Of a stretch of 64,000 bases of DNA, positions 51,445 to 59,732 are shown piece after piece. The stretch spans positions 15,812 through 79,811 of the forward strand of contig JAZTXK010000026.1 in the NCBI GenBank assembly GCA_045636385.1, read 5' to 3'. Under the pieces are notes generated by a model, which was not told the DNA's origin, made no database searches, and saw only the letters and a list, made by a program, of their open reading frames with translations. The stretch is from CAG-390 sp045636385 (GTDB lineage Bacteria > Bacillota > Clostridia > Oscillospirales > CAG-272). The position numbers were made by a program, and so were the translations under genes. Every line of letters begins with the position of its first letter. Position 1 is the stretch's first letter.

Positions 51445-53460
51445 GTGAAAAGAATGATAAGCCTTGGGCTTGCTTTGTCAATGATTCTGTTTATCACCGT
51501 ATGTTTCTTTGGATGTAACTCGGGCGAGCAAGGACTGCGTGGAGAAAAGGATGATGACGAAATAAACGCTGCTGACGATACCTCTCTTGATCCTGAGGAT
51601 GTTTCCTCAAAGCCTTCTCATACGCATACTTTTAGCAATTGGAGTGAAGTAGTTGAGCCGACTTGTGAAAAAGAGGGCTTGAAAGAGCGTATATGCGAGA
51701 TATGCGGTTATACGGAAACATCTGTTATAGCTAATACCGATCACACATATGTTGGTGTCACCGTCCCCGCAACCTGCACCGAGTCGGGTAACACTACCTA
51801 CACCTGTACTGCCTGTGGTGTCAATTATATAGATGACTATGTGGCTGCTGTTGGCGAGCATAGATATGACGATGGCGTTTGCATTTTGTGTGGAAGTAAC
51901 AAGTTGGGTACTGAGTGGATTGCGCCAAACCTTTCCCATGGTGACTATTCTATGGTGGTTTTGCCTGATACCCAGATGCTTGTAGAGTTATGGCCTGAAT
52001 TTTATTACAAGCAGATGCAATGGATCGCCGACCATAAGGATGAGCTTAATATCAGCGCTGTTATACACATGGGTGATATGGTCAATGTCAATAACGAGGC
52101 GCAATGGACCGTATGCAAAAAAGGCACGGATATCCTCAATGAAGCCGGAGTGGTCTGGATGCCAATGAGGGGTAACCATGATGATTCCGCTTGGTTTAAT
52201 AAGTATTACGATTATTCTACCTATGGTAGCGGCAGGAATTGGTTTGGCGGCTCATATCATTCAAATAAGCTTGATCATACATATTGGTTCGTTGATGCAG
52301 GAGAACGAGAGTATATGATCCTCTCTCTGGGGTGGGCTCCGTCGTGGGACGTTTTGAAATGGGCGCAGGGAATTGTGGAGAGCAATTCCGATAAGAACGT
52401 GATCATTGCTTGCCACGCTTATATGAACAAGGACGGTACTCTTTTGGATTCGGACGATCCTCTTTGCGTCTCGGATTATTTGCCGAACTATCCGAACGGC
52501 GATGATATCTGGAACTCCTTTAAGGGGTATAAAAACGTTGTTCTTGCTATGAGCGGACATATCTACAGCGCTGACGTTGTGTCCTTTGCGGATAAGAACG
52601 GAGATGGTCGCGATGTGACTTCTTTGTTATTTGACCGACAAGACGATGATACCCGCAGTCGTTTGGGTATGGTGGGTGTACTGACATTTTATGCTGACAG
52701 TAATACTGTGGATGTTAATTGGTACTCTACCAATTATGATGCACTGTATCGCGATAAAAATCAGTTCTCTGTTCAAATTCCTCATTTGTGCGACCACAGC
52801 TATACTGCTGAAACCACCGAGGCTAACTGCACTCAAGGCGGCGGAACCGTATACACATGTAAGCTTTGCGGACACAGCTACTTGGAAAAAGCAACCGAGC
52901 CTTTGGGACACGACTACTTCGAAACCGTCATTTCGCCGAGTTGTACTGCAAAAGGTTATACAAAGCTTACCTGCAGTCATTGCGGTCAATCAAAGCTCAA
53001 GGAAAATTCGATAGATATTACCACATTGTTTACATGGACAGAGAAAAAGATGATCATCGCTACAGGCGGTCAGGTCGAGAGCTATCCTCATTGGTGTGCC
53101 AGCGACTACGTAGATATTTCTGCGTATGACAGTATTGTGATAAAAACGGCGAATACGGCGAGTGTAACCACTACGACAGGTCTGGCTTTTTATGATGCGG
53201 ATAAAAACTATATCAGCGGTGTCAAGCATACAGACCAAAAAGGCGTTTACGGCATTTTGATACATGAGATCGAAGTGCCCGAGAATGCAGTATATATTCG
53301 GTCGACGTGGTACGGTAGCGAGCATCCGAATTATCAGAGCGATTTCGGCGACTTCTATTGCTTCGGGATGGAACAGTATGTTCCTATGTTGAACCACATT
53401 TATGAAAACGGTGCTTGCATCGATTGCGGCGCAGAACAGCCTAAGGATATATTTCAATAA
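51445..53460 (+). CDS. Calcineurin-like phosphoesterase lipoprotein with Cys-pair repeats
   Basis: A 671-residue lipoprotein starting at GTG 51445 (GAGGAG upstream), lipobox FFGC. Cys-pair repeats (PTC...G......C..CGY, GH) occupy about 65-150 and again 450-520. Between them is a calcineurin-like phosphoesterase domain with DTQ (D175), GDMV (D211), GNHDD (N244-D246), a CHAY segment and SGHIY: all metal ligands are present. A jelly-roll-like beta domain at about 530-640 follows. It should hydrolyse phosphoesters outside the cell. Codons include more TTG and TGT than neighbours. It shares its repeat type with the Ig-like protein at 3.6 kb. Confidence 0.85.
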   Translation: MKRMISLGLALSMILFITVCFFGCNSGEQGLRGEKDDDEINAADDTSLDPEDVSSKPSHTHTFSNWSEVVEPTCEKEGLKERICEICGYTETSVIANTDHTYVGVTVPATCTESGNTTYTCTACGVNYIDDYVAAVGEHRYDDGVCILCGSNKLGTEWIAPNLSHGDYSMVVLPDTQMLVELWPEFYYKQMQWIADHKDELNISAVIHMGDMVNVNNEAQWTVCKKGTDILNEAGVVWMPMRGNHDDSAWFNKYYDYSTYGSGRNWFGGSYHSNKLDHTYWFVDAGEREYMILSLGWAPSWDVLKWAQGIVESNSDKNVIIACHAYMNKDGTLLDSDDPLCVSDYLPNYPNGDDIWNSFKGYKNVVLAMSGHIYSADVVSFADKNGDGRDVTSLLFDRQDDDTRSRLGMVGVLTFYADSNTVDVNWYSTNYDALYRDKNQFSVQIPHLCDHSYTAETTEANCTQGGGTVYTCKLCGHSYLEKATEPLGHDYFETVISPSCTAKGYTKLTCSHCGQSKLKENSIDITTLFTWTEKKMIIATGGQVESYPHWCASDYVDISAYDSIVIKTANTASVTTTTGLAFYDADKNYISGVKHTDQKGVYGILIHEIEVPENAVYIRSTWYGSEHPNYQSDFGDFYCFGMEQYVPMLNHIYENGACIDCGAEQPKDIFQ

Positions 53461-53877
53461 AGATTAAAACAAAGAAGATAGGGGAATGAACCTACATTTG
53501 CGCGCATAATTTGGTGGTAGAATAAAATGCTGTTGTAGCGCGCAAATGCTTGCTGTTGCATGACCAACAGCAAGAGGTTCTTCGTCGATTAACTCATACG
53601 AAACAAGGACAACCGGGCTGGCTTAAAACTTTCGTTTTGAGCCGGCCCCGTTTGGTGCAGTGAGTGATGATAAACCCAAACTGTTATGGTGATGTAAGTC
53701 CCGAGGTCAAGGCGCTATGTGTGGGGATCGTATTGCGGAAGAAATATACTTGAATTTACAATATAAATGCGAAGATTGGAGAAGATATATCTTTATATAG
53801 GATTGCAAAATATTAAATAATATGATATAATTATAAAAATAAGTCTATAGATTCATAAATCATAAAATGGAGGAACT
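53461..53877 (+). other. Hairpin-rich intergenic region of unknown role
   Basis: These 417 bases hold no gene I can support, but they are rich in perfect hairpins. CATTTGCGCGC (53495-53505) pairs with GCGCGCAAATG (53538-53548), CTTGCTGTTG (53549-53558) with CAACAGCAAG (53565-53574), TTCGT (53581-53585) with ACGAA (53598-53602), and a 15-bp stem at 53615-53629/53634-53648 closes on TTTC with two G-U pairs. No T run follows, so these are not plain terminators. A structured RNA or the remnant of a small mobile element are the two main options. The 10-codon frame at 53560 has no ribosome binding site and is not a supportable gene. Confidence 0.45.
53803..53831 (+). promoter_or_regulatory. Putative sigma-A promoter of pepT
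   Basis: TTGCAA (53803-53808), 17 bases, TATAAT (53826-53831), 47 bases before the start codon. Confidence 0.65.
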
Positions 53878-55089
53878 ATGAAGGCATACGAAAGATTTTT
53901 AAAATACGCAAGAATGCATACGACAAGCGATGAGGTAAGTGGAACACATCCGTCTTCCTCTATCCAATTTGCCTTGGCACACCTTTTAGTCGATGAGCTG
54001 AGAGCTCTGGGAATTTCGGCTGAGTGCGATGAATACTGCTATGTTTACGCAACGATCCCTGCCACCGAGGGATGTGAGAGTGTGCCTGCTATTGGATTTA
54101 TAGCTCACATGGACACGTCTCCTGATTTTTGCGGAGAAAACGTTTCTCCCCGTATCATTGAAAGTTATGACGGTGAGGACGTGGAGCTGGGAGAGGGAAG
54201 AGTTCTCAAACGCTCCGATTTTCCGCATCTTGCGGAGTTGAAAGGAAGAACCTTGATCGTTACTGACGGAAAGACACTTCTTGGAGCTGATGACAAGGCG
54301 GGAATTTCCGAGATCATGACCTTGGCGGCTACGTTGATTGAGGAAGAGCTGCCTCACGGAAAGATATGTATTGCCTTTACTCCCGACGAGGAGATTGGAG
54401 AGGGCGCAGATCATTTTGATGTGGCACGATTCGGAGCTGACTTTGCTTATACTGTGGACGGTGACGCAGAGGGTGGAATTGAATACGAGAATTTTAACGC
54501 CGCAGGTGCTGTTTTTGAGATCAATGGTTTTAATATTCATCCGGGATCCGCAAAGGATAAGATGATCAACGCTTCTTTGATAGCGATGGAGATCAATTCG
54601 CTTTTGCCCGCCGATGAGATACCGTCTAAAACCGAGGGCTATGAGGGATTCTTCCATTTGACAGATATGGAGGGTTGCGTGGAGCATGCAACCGTTAAAT
54701 ATATCATTCGCGACCACTCCGCGGAATCCTTCGCAAAGCGCTGTGAGTTGGCTCGTCAGATCGAAAAGAAGATCAACGCCGCCTACGGAGAGAGAACGGT
54801 CGTTCTTACACTTAAGGAGCAGTACAGAAATATGGAAGAAATGATCCGCCCCTGCTTCCACGTTGTAGAGACTGCAAAGCGGGCAACGCTTGAGGCAGGA
54901 CTTGATCCCATCATCAAGCCCATCAGAGGAGGAACAGACGGCGCGAGACTATCCTTTGAGGGATTGCCCTGTCCCAACCTCGGCACCGGCGGCTACGCCT
55001 TCCACGGACCGTATGAGCATATCACCGTTGAGGGAATGGATAAAGCGGTAGAAATTCTGCTTGGAATTGTCAGATTGTATCAGGAATAA
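53878..55089 (+). CDS. pepT: Peptidase T (tripeptide aminopeptidase)
   Basis: A 403-residue cytoplasmic M20 metallopeptidase that removes the N-terminal residue from tripeptides, using two zinc ions. Ligand and catalytic residues line up with Escherichia coli PepT: H77 and D79 (HMDTSPD), D138/D139 (LLGADDKAG), E171/E172 (TPDEEIGEG), and a C-terminal HGPYEH motif. Length matches the family. GGAGG lies just before ATG 53878. Codon use is a little different from the neighbours (more TTG and GAG-rich runs), and a hairpin-rich region precedes it, so acquisition by transfer is possible but not shown. Confidence 0.96.
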   Translation: MKAYERFLKYARMHTTSDEVSGTHPSSSIQFALAHLLVDELRALGISAECDEYCYVYATIPATEGCESVPAIGFIAHMDTSPDFCGENVSPRIIESYDGEDVELGEGRVLKRSDFPHLAELKGRTLIVTDGKTLLGADDKAGISEIMTLAATLIEEELPHGKICIAFTPDEEIGEGADHFDVARFGADFAYTVDGDAEGGIEYENFNAAGAVFEINGFNIHPGSAKDKMINASLIAMEINSLLPADEIPSKTEGYEGFFHLTDMEGCVEHATVKYIIRDHSAESFAKRCELARQIEKKINAAYGERTVVLTLKEQYRNMEEMIRPCFHVVETAKRATLEAGLDPIIKPIRGGTDGARLSFEGLPCPNLGTGGYAFHGPYEHITVEGMDKAVEILLGIVRLYQE

Positions 55090-55103
55090 CTTAAAACGAA
55101 ACA

Positions 55104-55137
55104 AAAATGCCCCGAAAATGTTTGGGGCATTTTTGTT
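55104..55137 (+). terminator. Rho-independent terminator of pepT
   Basis: Stem AAAAATGCCCC/GGGGCATTTTT followed by GTTTG. Confidence 0.88.
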
Positions 55138-55214
55138 TGAATACTGATTATAATTTTGATACAACCGCCGAGGCGGTGCAAAAAGCGGTGCGGACTGTGA
55201 GACTTAACTTTTTA

Positions 55215-57995
55215 TCAAGAATCTTTCTTTTTGCGCTTTTGTTTTGCACATTCGGGACAACCTTGGCCACGATTCCTATCGTGTATTCTTGCTTGCCATT
55301 CGTGTCCATCACTGCATAACCACCAAACCTTTTTGTTTGTACCTCTCATTACATCCTTAGGAGTTAATTCTCCATTTTTAGTTGGATGCCATTGTGCGGC
55401 AAGATCGGGATTAACAGTTGCTAAATCGTTGTAGCCAACAATGGCACGTTTCCCCATACAAAAAGGACAATTCGAACCTTTACTTCGGATAGAGATGATA
55501 GCCTCCCATTCATGGCCATTTTTGCACATCCACCAAACTTTTTTATTAGCACCGGGAGTAAAATCAGTAGGTTTTTTACTTCCGTTTTTTGTTGGGTGCC
55601 ACTGGGCTGCTAATTCGGGGTTTAACGTAGCCAAATCATTATATCCCACCCAAACCATTTGGTTAGCGCAATATGGGCAACCGTGTCCCTCGTTCCTTGT
55701 ATTAATGGCATTTTCCCATTCATGGCCGTTTTTGCACTTCCACCAAACTTTAGCATTAGAATTTGCCATATAATCCCTTGGTAATTTGTCCCCATTTTTC
55801 GTTGGATGCCATTCTTTGGCTAATTTTGGGTTTTTTGTCGCTAAATCATTAAATCCGACTAATAGTTTTTGACTTGCACAGTATGGACATCCTCTACCGG
55901 AATTTCGACTTTGTATAGAAGCCTCCCACTCGTGTCCGCATTTGCCGATCCACCAAGCTTTTTTATTTGTGCCCGCAATAACATTAGATGGCAAAAGGTC
56001 TCCGTTTTTTGTAGGATGCCATTCTTTTGCTAATTCCGGATTTTTAGTCTCCAAATCATTAAATCCAACTAAAAGTCGCTGTCCCGCACAATACGGGCAT
56101 CCGCATCCGGCATTTCTGCTCGATATAACAGATTCCCATTCATGCCCTTCTTTACACTGCCACCATACTTTTTTGTCCGATCCAATCGTGACGTCACTTG
56201 CTTTGAGATTACCGTTTTTTGTTGGATGCCATTGCGCCGCAAGATTTGGATTCACGGTTAACAAATCATTATAACCTACAAGCACTCTATGCCCTGAACA
56301 AATAGGACATCCGCATCCGTTGCTTCTATCGTAAATCATTGCTCGCCACTCGTGACCTTCTTTGCACTGCCACCACACGAATCTGTTTGAAAATGCCGTA
56401 ACATCCAAAGGCGTTAAACTTTCATTTTTAGTTGGATGCCATTCTCTCGCCAAATCAGGATTTACAGTAGCCAAATCGCTGATACCAACTATCGCTCTTT
56501 TTCCTGCACAATACGGACATCCAACGCCGTTTTTTCTGCTGTTAATAACCGCTTCCCATTCGTGCCCTTTTTCACACTGCCACCAAACTTTTTTGTTAGA
56601 ATGTACGCTGACAAATTCGGGCAATAAAGCTCCATTTTTTGTAGGATGCCACTCTTTCGCAAGTGCCGGATTTACAACAGCCAAGGAATTTTCCTTTTCG
56701 CTTTGTATGTACTGCTCATAAATTTTGTTTTTATCTCTTGCAATATCAATATCCGGTTCAAACTCAATTTGTGCTATACGAGAAACAAGTGCAAATATAT
56801 CTTTTATTGTTTGCGTAAGTTCGACGTCGTTTGCTCCGGGTTTTGTGTATATCGTGTATTTACCGGTCTGTTCTTCGAGTTCTCTTACCCTAATTAAAGT
56901 TATTTCAAGCTTATCGAGCTTTTCTTGTTTTCGCCGTTCTCTTTTCTCAGCCGTATCTCCCTTGTGAAAATATGCGCCATCATACTCTATGCCTATTTTG
57001 TGCTCGGGCAAATATATATCTATTTCCGTTTTGGAATCTATCAAGTAACGATTGTGTGCTGTTGTGACTTGACGGAAATAGAAGAATATCGCTTGCTCCG
57101 GGAAGCTTGTCTTGGATTCACCAAAACACATAGGACAGCGCGTGCCTTTTAAAGTTCTGTGCGATATAGCCGTTTGCCACTCGTGTCCCTTTTCGCATTG
57201 CCACCATACCTTTTTGTTAGAGCCTGCAACCACATCTTGCGGTGTCAAGTTTTCATTTTTTGTGGGGTGCCATTCTTTTGCAATGCTCGGCATAACAGTA
57301 GCTAAGTCGTTATATCCAACCAGCACCTTTTTGCCTTTGCATATTGGACAGTTGTTGCCGTTAATTCTATTGTCGATCCTTGCCTGCCATTCATGTCCCT
57401 TTTCACATTGCCACCAAACACTTTTATCCGTTCCGGCAATGATATCAGTCGGTCTTAATTCTCCGTTTTTCGTTGGATGCCACTGCGCAGCAAGCTCCGG
57501 TCTTACGGTCGCCAAATCATTTATTCCTAAAACGAGCCTATGCCCCGAGCAAACGGGACAACCGACTCCGCTGTTCCTGCTATTAATAGGAGCATCCCAT
57601 TCGTGCCTTTTATCTTTAGAACACTGCCACCATACTCTTTCCGAAGAATTGACCGATATATCGTATGGTGTCAATGATCCGTTTTTAGTCGGATGCCATT
57701 CGCAAGCCAACTCTGGATTTTTATCCGCAAGTGAGCCACGCTTTGCAACAATATTTTTTCTTTTTGTTATCGCACGTTGAGATTTTGCGCATTCAGGACA
57801 ACCTCTGCCTCGGCTTCTATGATTTGGAGATGCTTCCCATTCATGTCCATTTTGGCACTCCCACCACACTTTAATGGCAGAGCCATACGATGTTGTTTGA
57901 GGAGTATAACCCAATATATCGTTTTTTGCGAAATTCCATTCAGCCATAAGTTGAGCATTATCGCTCACATATTTTTTCTCTTTCTTTTCTGCCAC
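55215..57995 (-). CDS. Eleven-repeat zinc-ribbon (DUF4379-type) protein with embedded nuclease-like domain
   Basis: A 926-residue soluble protein made of eleven roughly 65-residue units with the pattern LA.EWHPTKNG.L.P.DV...S.KKVWW.C..GHEW.A.I..R..G..CP.C, each supplying Cys/His ligands of a treble-clef-like zinc ribbon. Between units 4 and 5 (about residues 300-420) lies a different domain: PEQAIFFYFRQV, TEIDIYLPEHKIGIEYDG, which matches the Vsr/PD-(D/E)xK endonuclease fold. Nucleic-acid binding with cutting is the natural reading. I start at GTG 57995, because GAGGTGA is spaced correctly before it, whereas the GTG at 58004 directly abuts that site. No methylase or ATPase gene is adjacent. 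Confidence 0.82.
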   Translation of the reverse strand: MAEKKEKKYVSDNAQLMAEWNFAKNDILGYTPQTTSYGSAIKVWWECQNGHEWEASPNHRSRGRGCPECAKSQRAITKRKNIVAKRGSLADKNPELACEWHPTKNGSLTPYDISVNSSERVWWQCSKDKRHEWDAPINSRNSGVGCPVCSGHRLVLGINDLATVRPELAAQWHPTKNGELRPTDIIAGTDKSVWWQCEKGHEWQARIDNRINGNNCPICKGKKVLVGYNDLATVMPSIAKEWHPTKNENLTPQDVVAGSNKKVWWQCEKGHEWQTAISHRTLKGTRCPMCFGESKTSFPEQAIFFYFRQVTTAHNRYLIDSKTEIDIYLPEHKIGIEYDGAYFHKGDTAEKRERRKQEKLDKLEITLIRVRELEEQTGKYTIYTKPGANDVELTQTIKDIFALVSRIAQIEFEPDIDIARDKNKIYEQYIQSEKENSLAVVNPALAKEWHPTKNGALLPEFVSVHSNKKVWWQCEKGHEWEAVINSRKNGVGCPYCAGKRAIVGISDLATVNPDLAREWHPTKNESLTPLDVTAFSNRFVWWQCKEGHEWRAMIYDRSNGCGCPICSGHRVLVGYNDLLTVNPNLAAQWHPTKNGNLKASDVTIGSDKKVWWQCKEGHEWESVISSRNAGCGCPYCAGQRLLVGFNDLETKNPELAKEWHPTKNGDLLPSNVIAGTNKKAWWIGKCGHEWEASIQSRNSGRGCPYCASQKLLVGFNDLATKNPKLAKEWHPTKNGDKLPRDYMANSNAKVWWKCKNGHEWENAINTRNEGHGCPYCANQMVWVGYNDLATLNPELAAQWHPTKNGSKKPTDFTPGANKKVWWMCKNGHEWEAIISIRSKGSNCPFCMGKRAIVGYNDLATVNPDLAAQWHPTKNGELTPKDVMRGTNKKVWWLCSDGHEWQARIHDRNRGQGCPECAKQKRKKKDS

Positions 57996-58004
57996 AATGC
58001 TCAC

Positions 58005-58287
58005 CTCGTTTCAAATTAGATATAACAATTATATCATAAATTCTGCTAAAATTCAAGCCGTTTCACACTCTGACACTTATCTTTTGTTAAGCTTCAGAAT
58101 AAGTATAAAAAACAATATTTTTAAGTTTAAGTCCTCAAGAATTCAGCAGAAAGAATCTTTATAACTTTGATACAGACACTTAATTTGTCCCTAAAAACAA
58201 GAAAAATCCTTATAAATCAAGACTTCCCGATAAAAAACAAGCACCGCTTTTACGACACGGTTTCGTATCATAATTACGGTGCTTATT
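58005..58287. other. AT-rich gap without genes
   Basis: Between the zinc-ribbon gene and tRNA-Leu I see only AT-rich sequence with no promoter or terminator I would defend, and no reading frame with a ribosome binding site. Confidence 0.6.
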
Positions 58288-58370
58288 TGGTGCGGGTGAC
58301 AGGACTTGAACCTGCACGAATTAACACAAGATCCTAAATCTTGCGCGTCTGCCAATTCCGCCACACCCGC
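58288..58370 (-). tRNA. tRNA-Leu, anticodon TAG
   Basis: Read on the minus strand, the 83-base gene begins GCGGGTG and ends CACCCGC followed by A and an encoded CCA. The anticodon stem CAAGA/TCTTG closes the loop TTTAGGA, giving anticodon TAG. A long variable arm and the GGTTCAAGTCC T-loop confirm a leucine tRNA reading CTA (and CTN by wobble). It stands alone, with no neighbouring tRNA. Confidence 0.96.
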
Positions 58371-58464
58371 GAGTTTACGAGCGGTGAGGCGGAATTGCTT
58401 CCGCGTCACACCCACAAATGCCTTAATAGTTTACCACATTTCTCGCAAAAAGTCAAGTCGAATG

Positions 58465-58493
58465 TTGATTTTTTATTCAGATTATGATATAAT
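58465..58493 (+). promoter_or_regulatory. Putative sigma-A promoter of the HAD-nicotinamidase pair
   Basis: TTGATT (58465-58470), 17 bases, TATAAT (58488-58493), 28 bases before the start codon. Confidence 0.7.
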
Positions 58494-58520
58494 AAATAAA
58501 AATCCTTACGGAGAAGTCAA

Positions 58521-59171
58521 ATGGGCAGAGATTATAAATACGTTATATTCGACCTTGACGGTACGCTGACAGATTCTGCGCTCGGTATCACCAATTCGGT
58601 CGCTTTTGCGCTGAAGCGTTGGAATATCGAGGTCGAGGACAAAAGCACGCTGAATTGCTTCGTCGGGCCTCCTCTGGTGTGGTCCTTCAAGAATTATTTC
58701 GGTTTTTCCGAGGAGCAGGCACTCGAGGCGGTTGAAGAATACCGAGTTTATTACCGTGACCGCGGAATATTTGAAAACCTCGTTTATCCGGGTGTTCCCG
58801 AAATGCTTGAAGCTGTCAGAAAAATGGGCAAAAAGGTGATACTCGCAACCTCAAAACCCGAGCATTTTGCAAAGCAGATCCTTGATCATTTCGATCTCAC
58901 CAAATACTTCGACCTCGTTGCGGGCGCGACGATGGACTATTCCCGCGCAAAGAAGGGACAAGTTATCGCATACGCGCTTGAAAACTTCGGCGTTACCGAT
59001 AGGGACGAGTGCATAATGGTCGGCGACCGCGATCAGGACGTCAACGGCGCGCGCGAGCAGGGATTTGATTGCATCGGCGTTCTTTACGGCTACGGTGGCA
59101 GAGAAGAGCTTGAAGGTGCGGGCGCAAAATTTATTGTCGAAACCGTTGAAGATATTCTGAAGTTTATTTGA
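58521..59171 (+). CDS. HAD-superfamily phosphatase (phosphoglycolate-phosphatase-like)
   Basis: A 216-residue cytoplasmic HAD hydrolase: nucleophile motif FDLDGTLTDS with D11 and D13, helical cap, ATSKPEHFA (motif II), the Lys in RAKKGQ (motif III) and MVGDRDQDVNGA (motif IV). It should dephosphorylate a small metabolite; phosphoglycolate phosphatase and 5'-nucleotidase types share this layout, so the substrate is open. CGGAGAAG precedes ATG 58521. The next gene starts eight bases after its stop, so the two form a small operon. Confidence 0.9.
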   Translation: MGRDYKYVIFDLDGTLTDSALGITNSVAFALKRWNIEVEDKSTLNCFVGPPLVWSFKNYFGFSEEQALEAVEEYRVYYRDRGIFENLVYPGVPEMLEAVRKMGKKVILATSKPEHFAKQILDHFDLTKYFDLVAGATMDYSRAKKGQVIAYALENFGVTDRDECIMVGDRDQDVNGAREQGFDCIGVLYGYGGREELEGAGAKFIVETVEDILKFI

Positions 59172-59179
59172 GGTGAAAA

Positions 59180-59701
59180 ATGAGAAAACTGTTGCTTGTA
59201 ATTGATATGCAGACCGATTTTGTTGACGGTGCGCTTGGAAGCGCTGAAGCTGTTGCAATAATCCCGAACGTGCTGCGCGAGATCGCAAAATTCGACAAGG
59301 CGGATATTATCGCAACACGCGATACTCATCCCGAAAACTATATGCAGACCCGAGAGGGAAGACATCTTCCCGTGCCTCATTGTATCAAAGGAACACTCGG
59401 TTGGAAGCTTCACCCTGCGGTCGCGCCTGCGCTCGAAGGTTGTCTTGAATTTGACAAACCGACATTTGGCTCGACGGAGCTTTGTGATTATATCGTAAAG
59501 CTTGCGAATGAGGAGAATATCGAGGTCACTCTCATCGGACTTTGCACCGATATCTGCGTCGTTTCAAATGCTATGCTCATCAAAGCGGCACTTCCCGAGA
59601 TCGAGGTTTCGGTCGTTGCCGATGCCTGCGCGGGCGTTACACCCGACACCCACGCCGCCGCGCTGACCACAATGAAAATGTGCCAGATCAACATTATATA
59701 A
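59180..59701 (+). CDS. Nicotinamidase-like cysteine hydrolase
   Basis: A 173-residue isochorismatase-fold hydrolase. The catalytic triad is D9 (VIDMQTDF), K93 (FDKPTFGS) and C126 (TDICV); DTH (48-50) and PHCIKGTLG provide metal and substrate residues as in nicotinamidase. It would convert nicotinamide to nicotinate for NAD salvage, although other amide hydrolases share the fold. It overlaps an operon with the HAD phosphatase, which would fit nucleotide or NAD turnover. AGGTG lies before ATG 59180. The length is close to a compact PncA. Confidence 0.88.
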   Translation: MRKLLLVIDMQTDFVDGALGSAEAVAIIPNVLREIAKFDKADIIATRDTHPENYMQTREGRHLPVPHCIKGTLGWKLHPAVAPALEGCLEFDKPTFGSTELCDYIVKLANEENIEVTLIGLCTDICVVSNAMLIKAALPEIEVSVVADACAGVTPDTHAAALTTMKMCQINII

Positions 59702-59706
59702 AGAAA

Positions 59707-59732
59707 ATCCCGACCGCGCGGTCGGGATCTTT
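59707..59732. terminator. Bidirectional terminator between convergent genes
   Basis: Stem ATCCCGACCGC/GCGGTCGGGAT followed by CTTTTAC; shared with the DUF2974-type gene. Confidence 0.82.

Noticed and set aside
53560..53592. Ten-codon frame ATG...TAA in the hairpin region
   Set aside because: No ribosome binding site, and the start lies inside a hairpin loop.
55300..57950. Regularly spaced repeats as a CRISPR array
   Set aside because: The period is about 200 bases or more and in frame: they are protein repeats of the zinc-ribbon gene.
58288..58370. tRNA-Leu as attachment site of an integrated element
   Set aside because: No integrase gene and no repeated tRNA 3' end were seen in the window.
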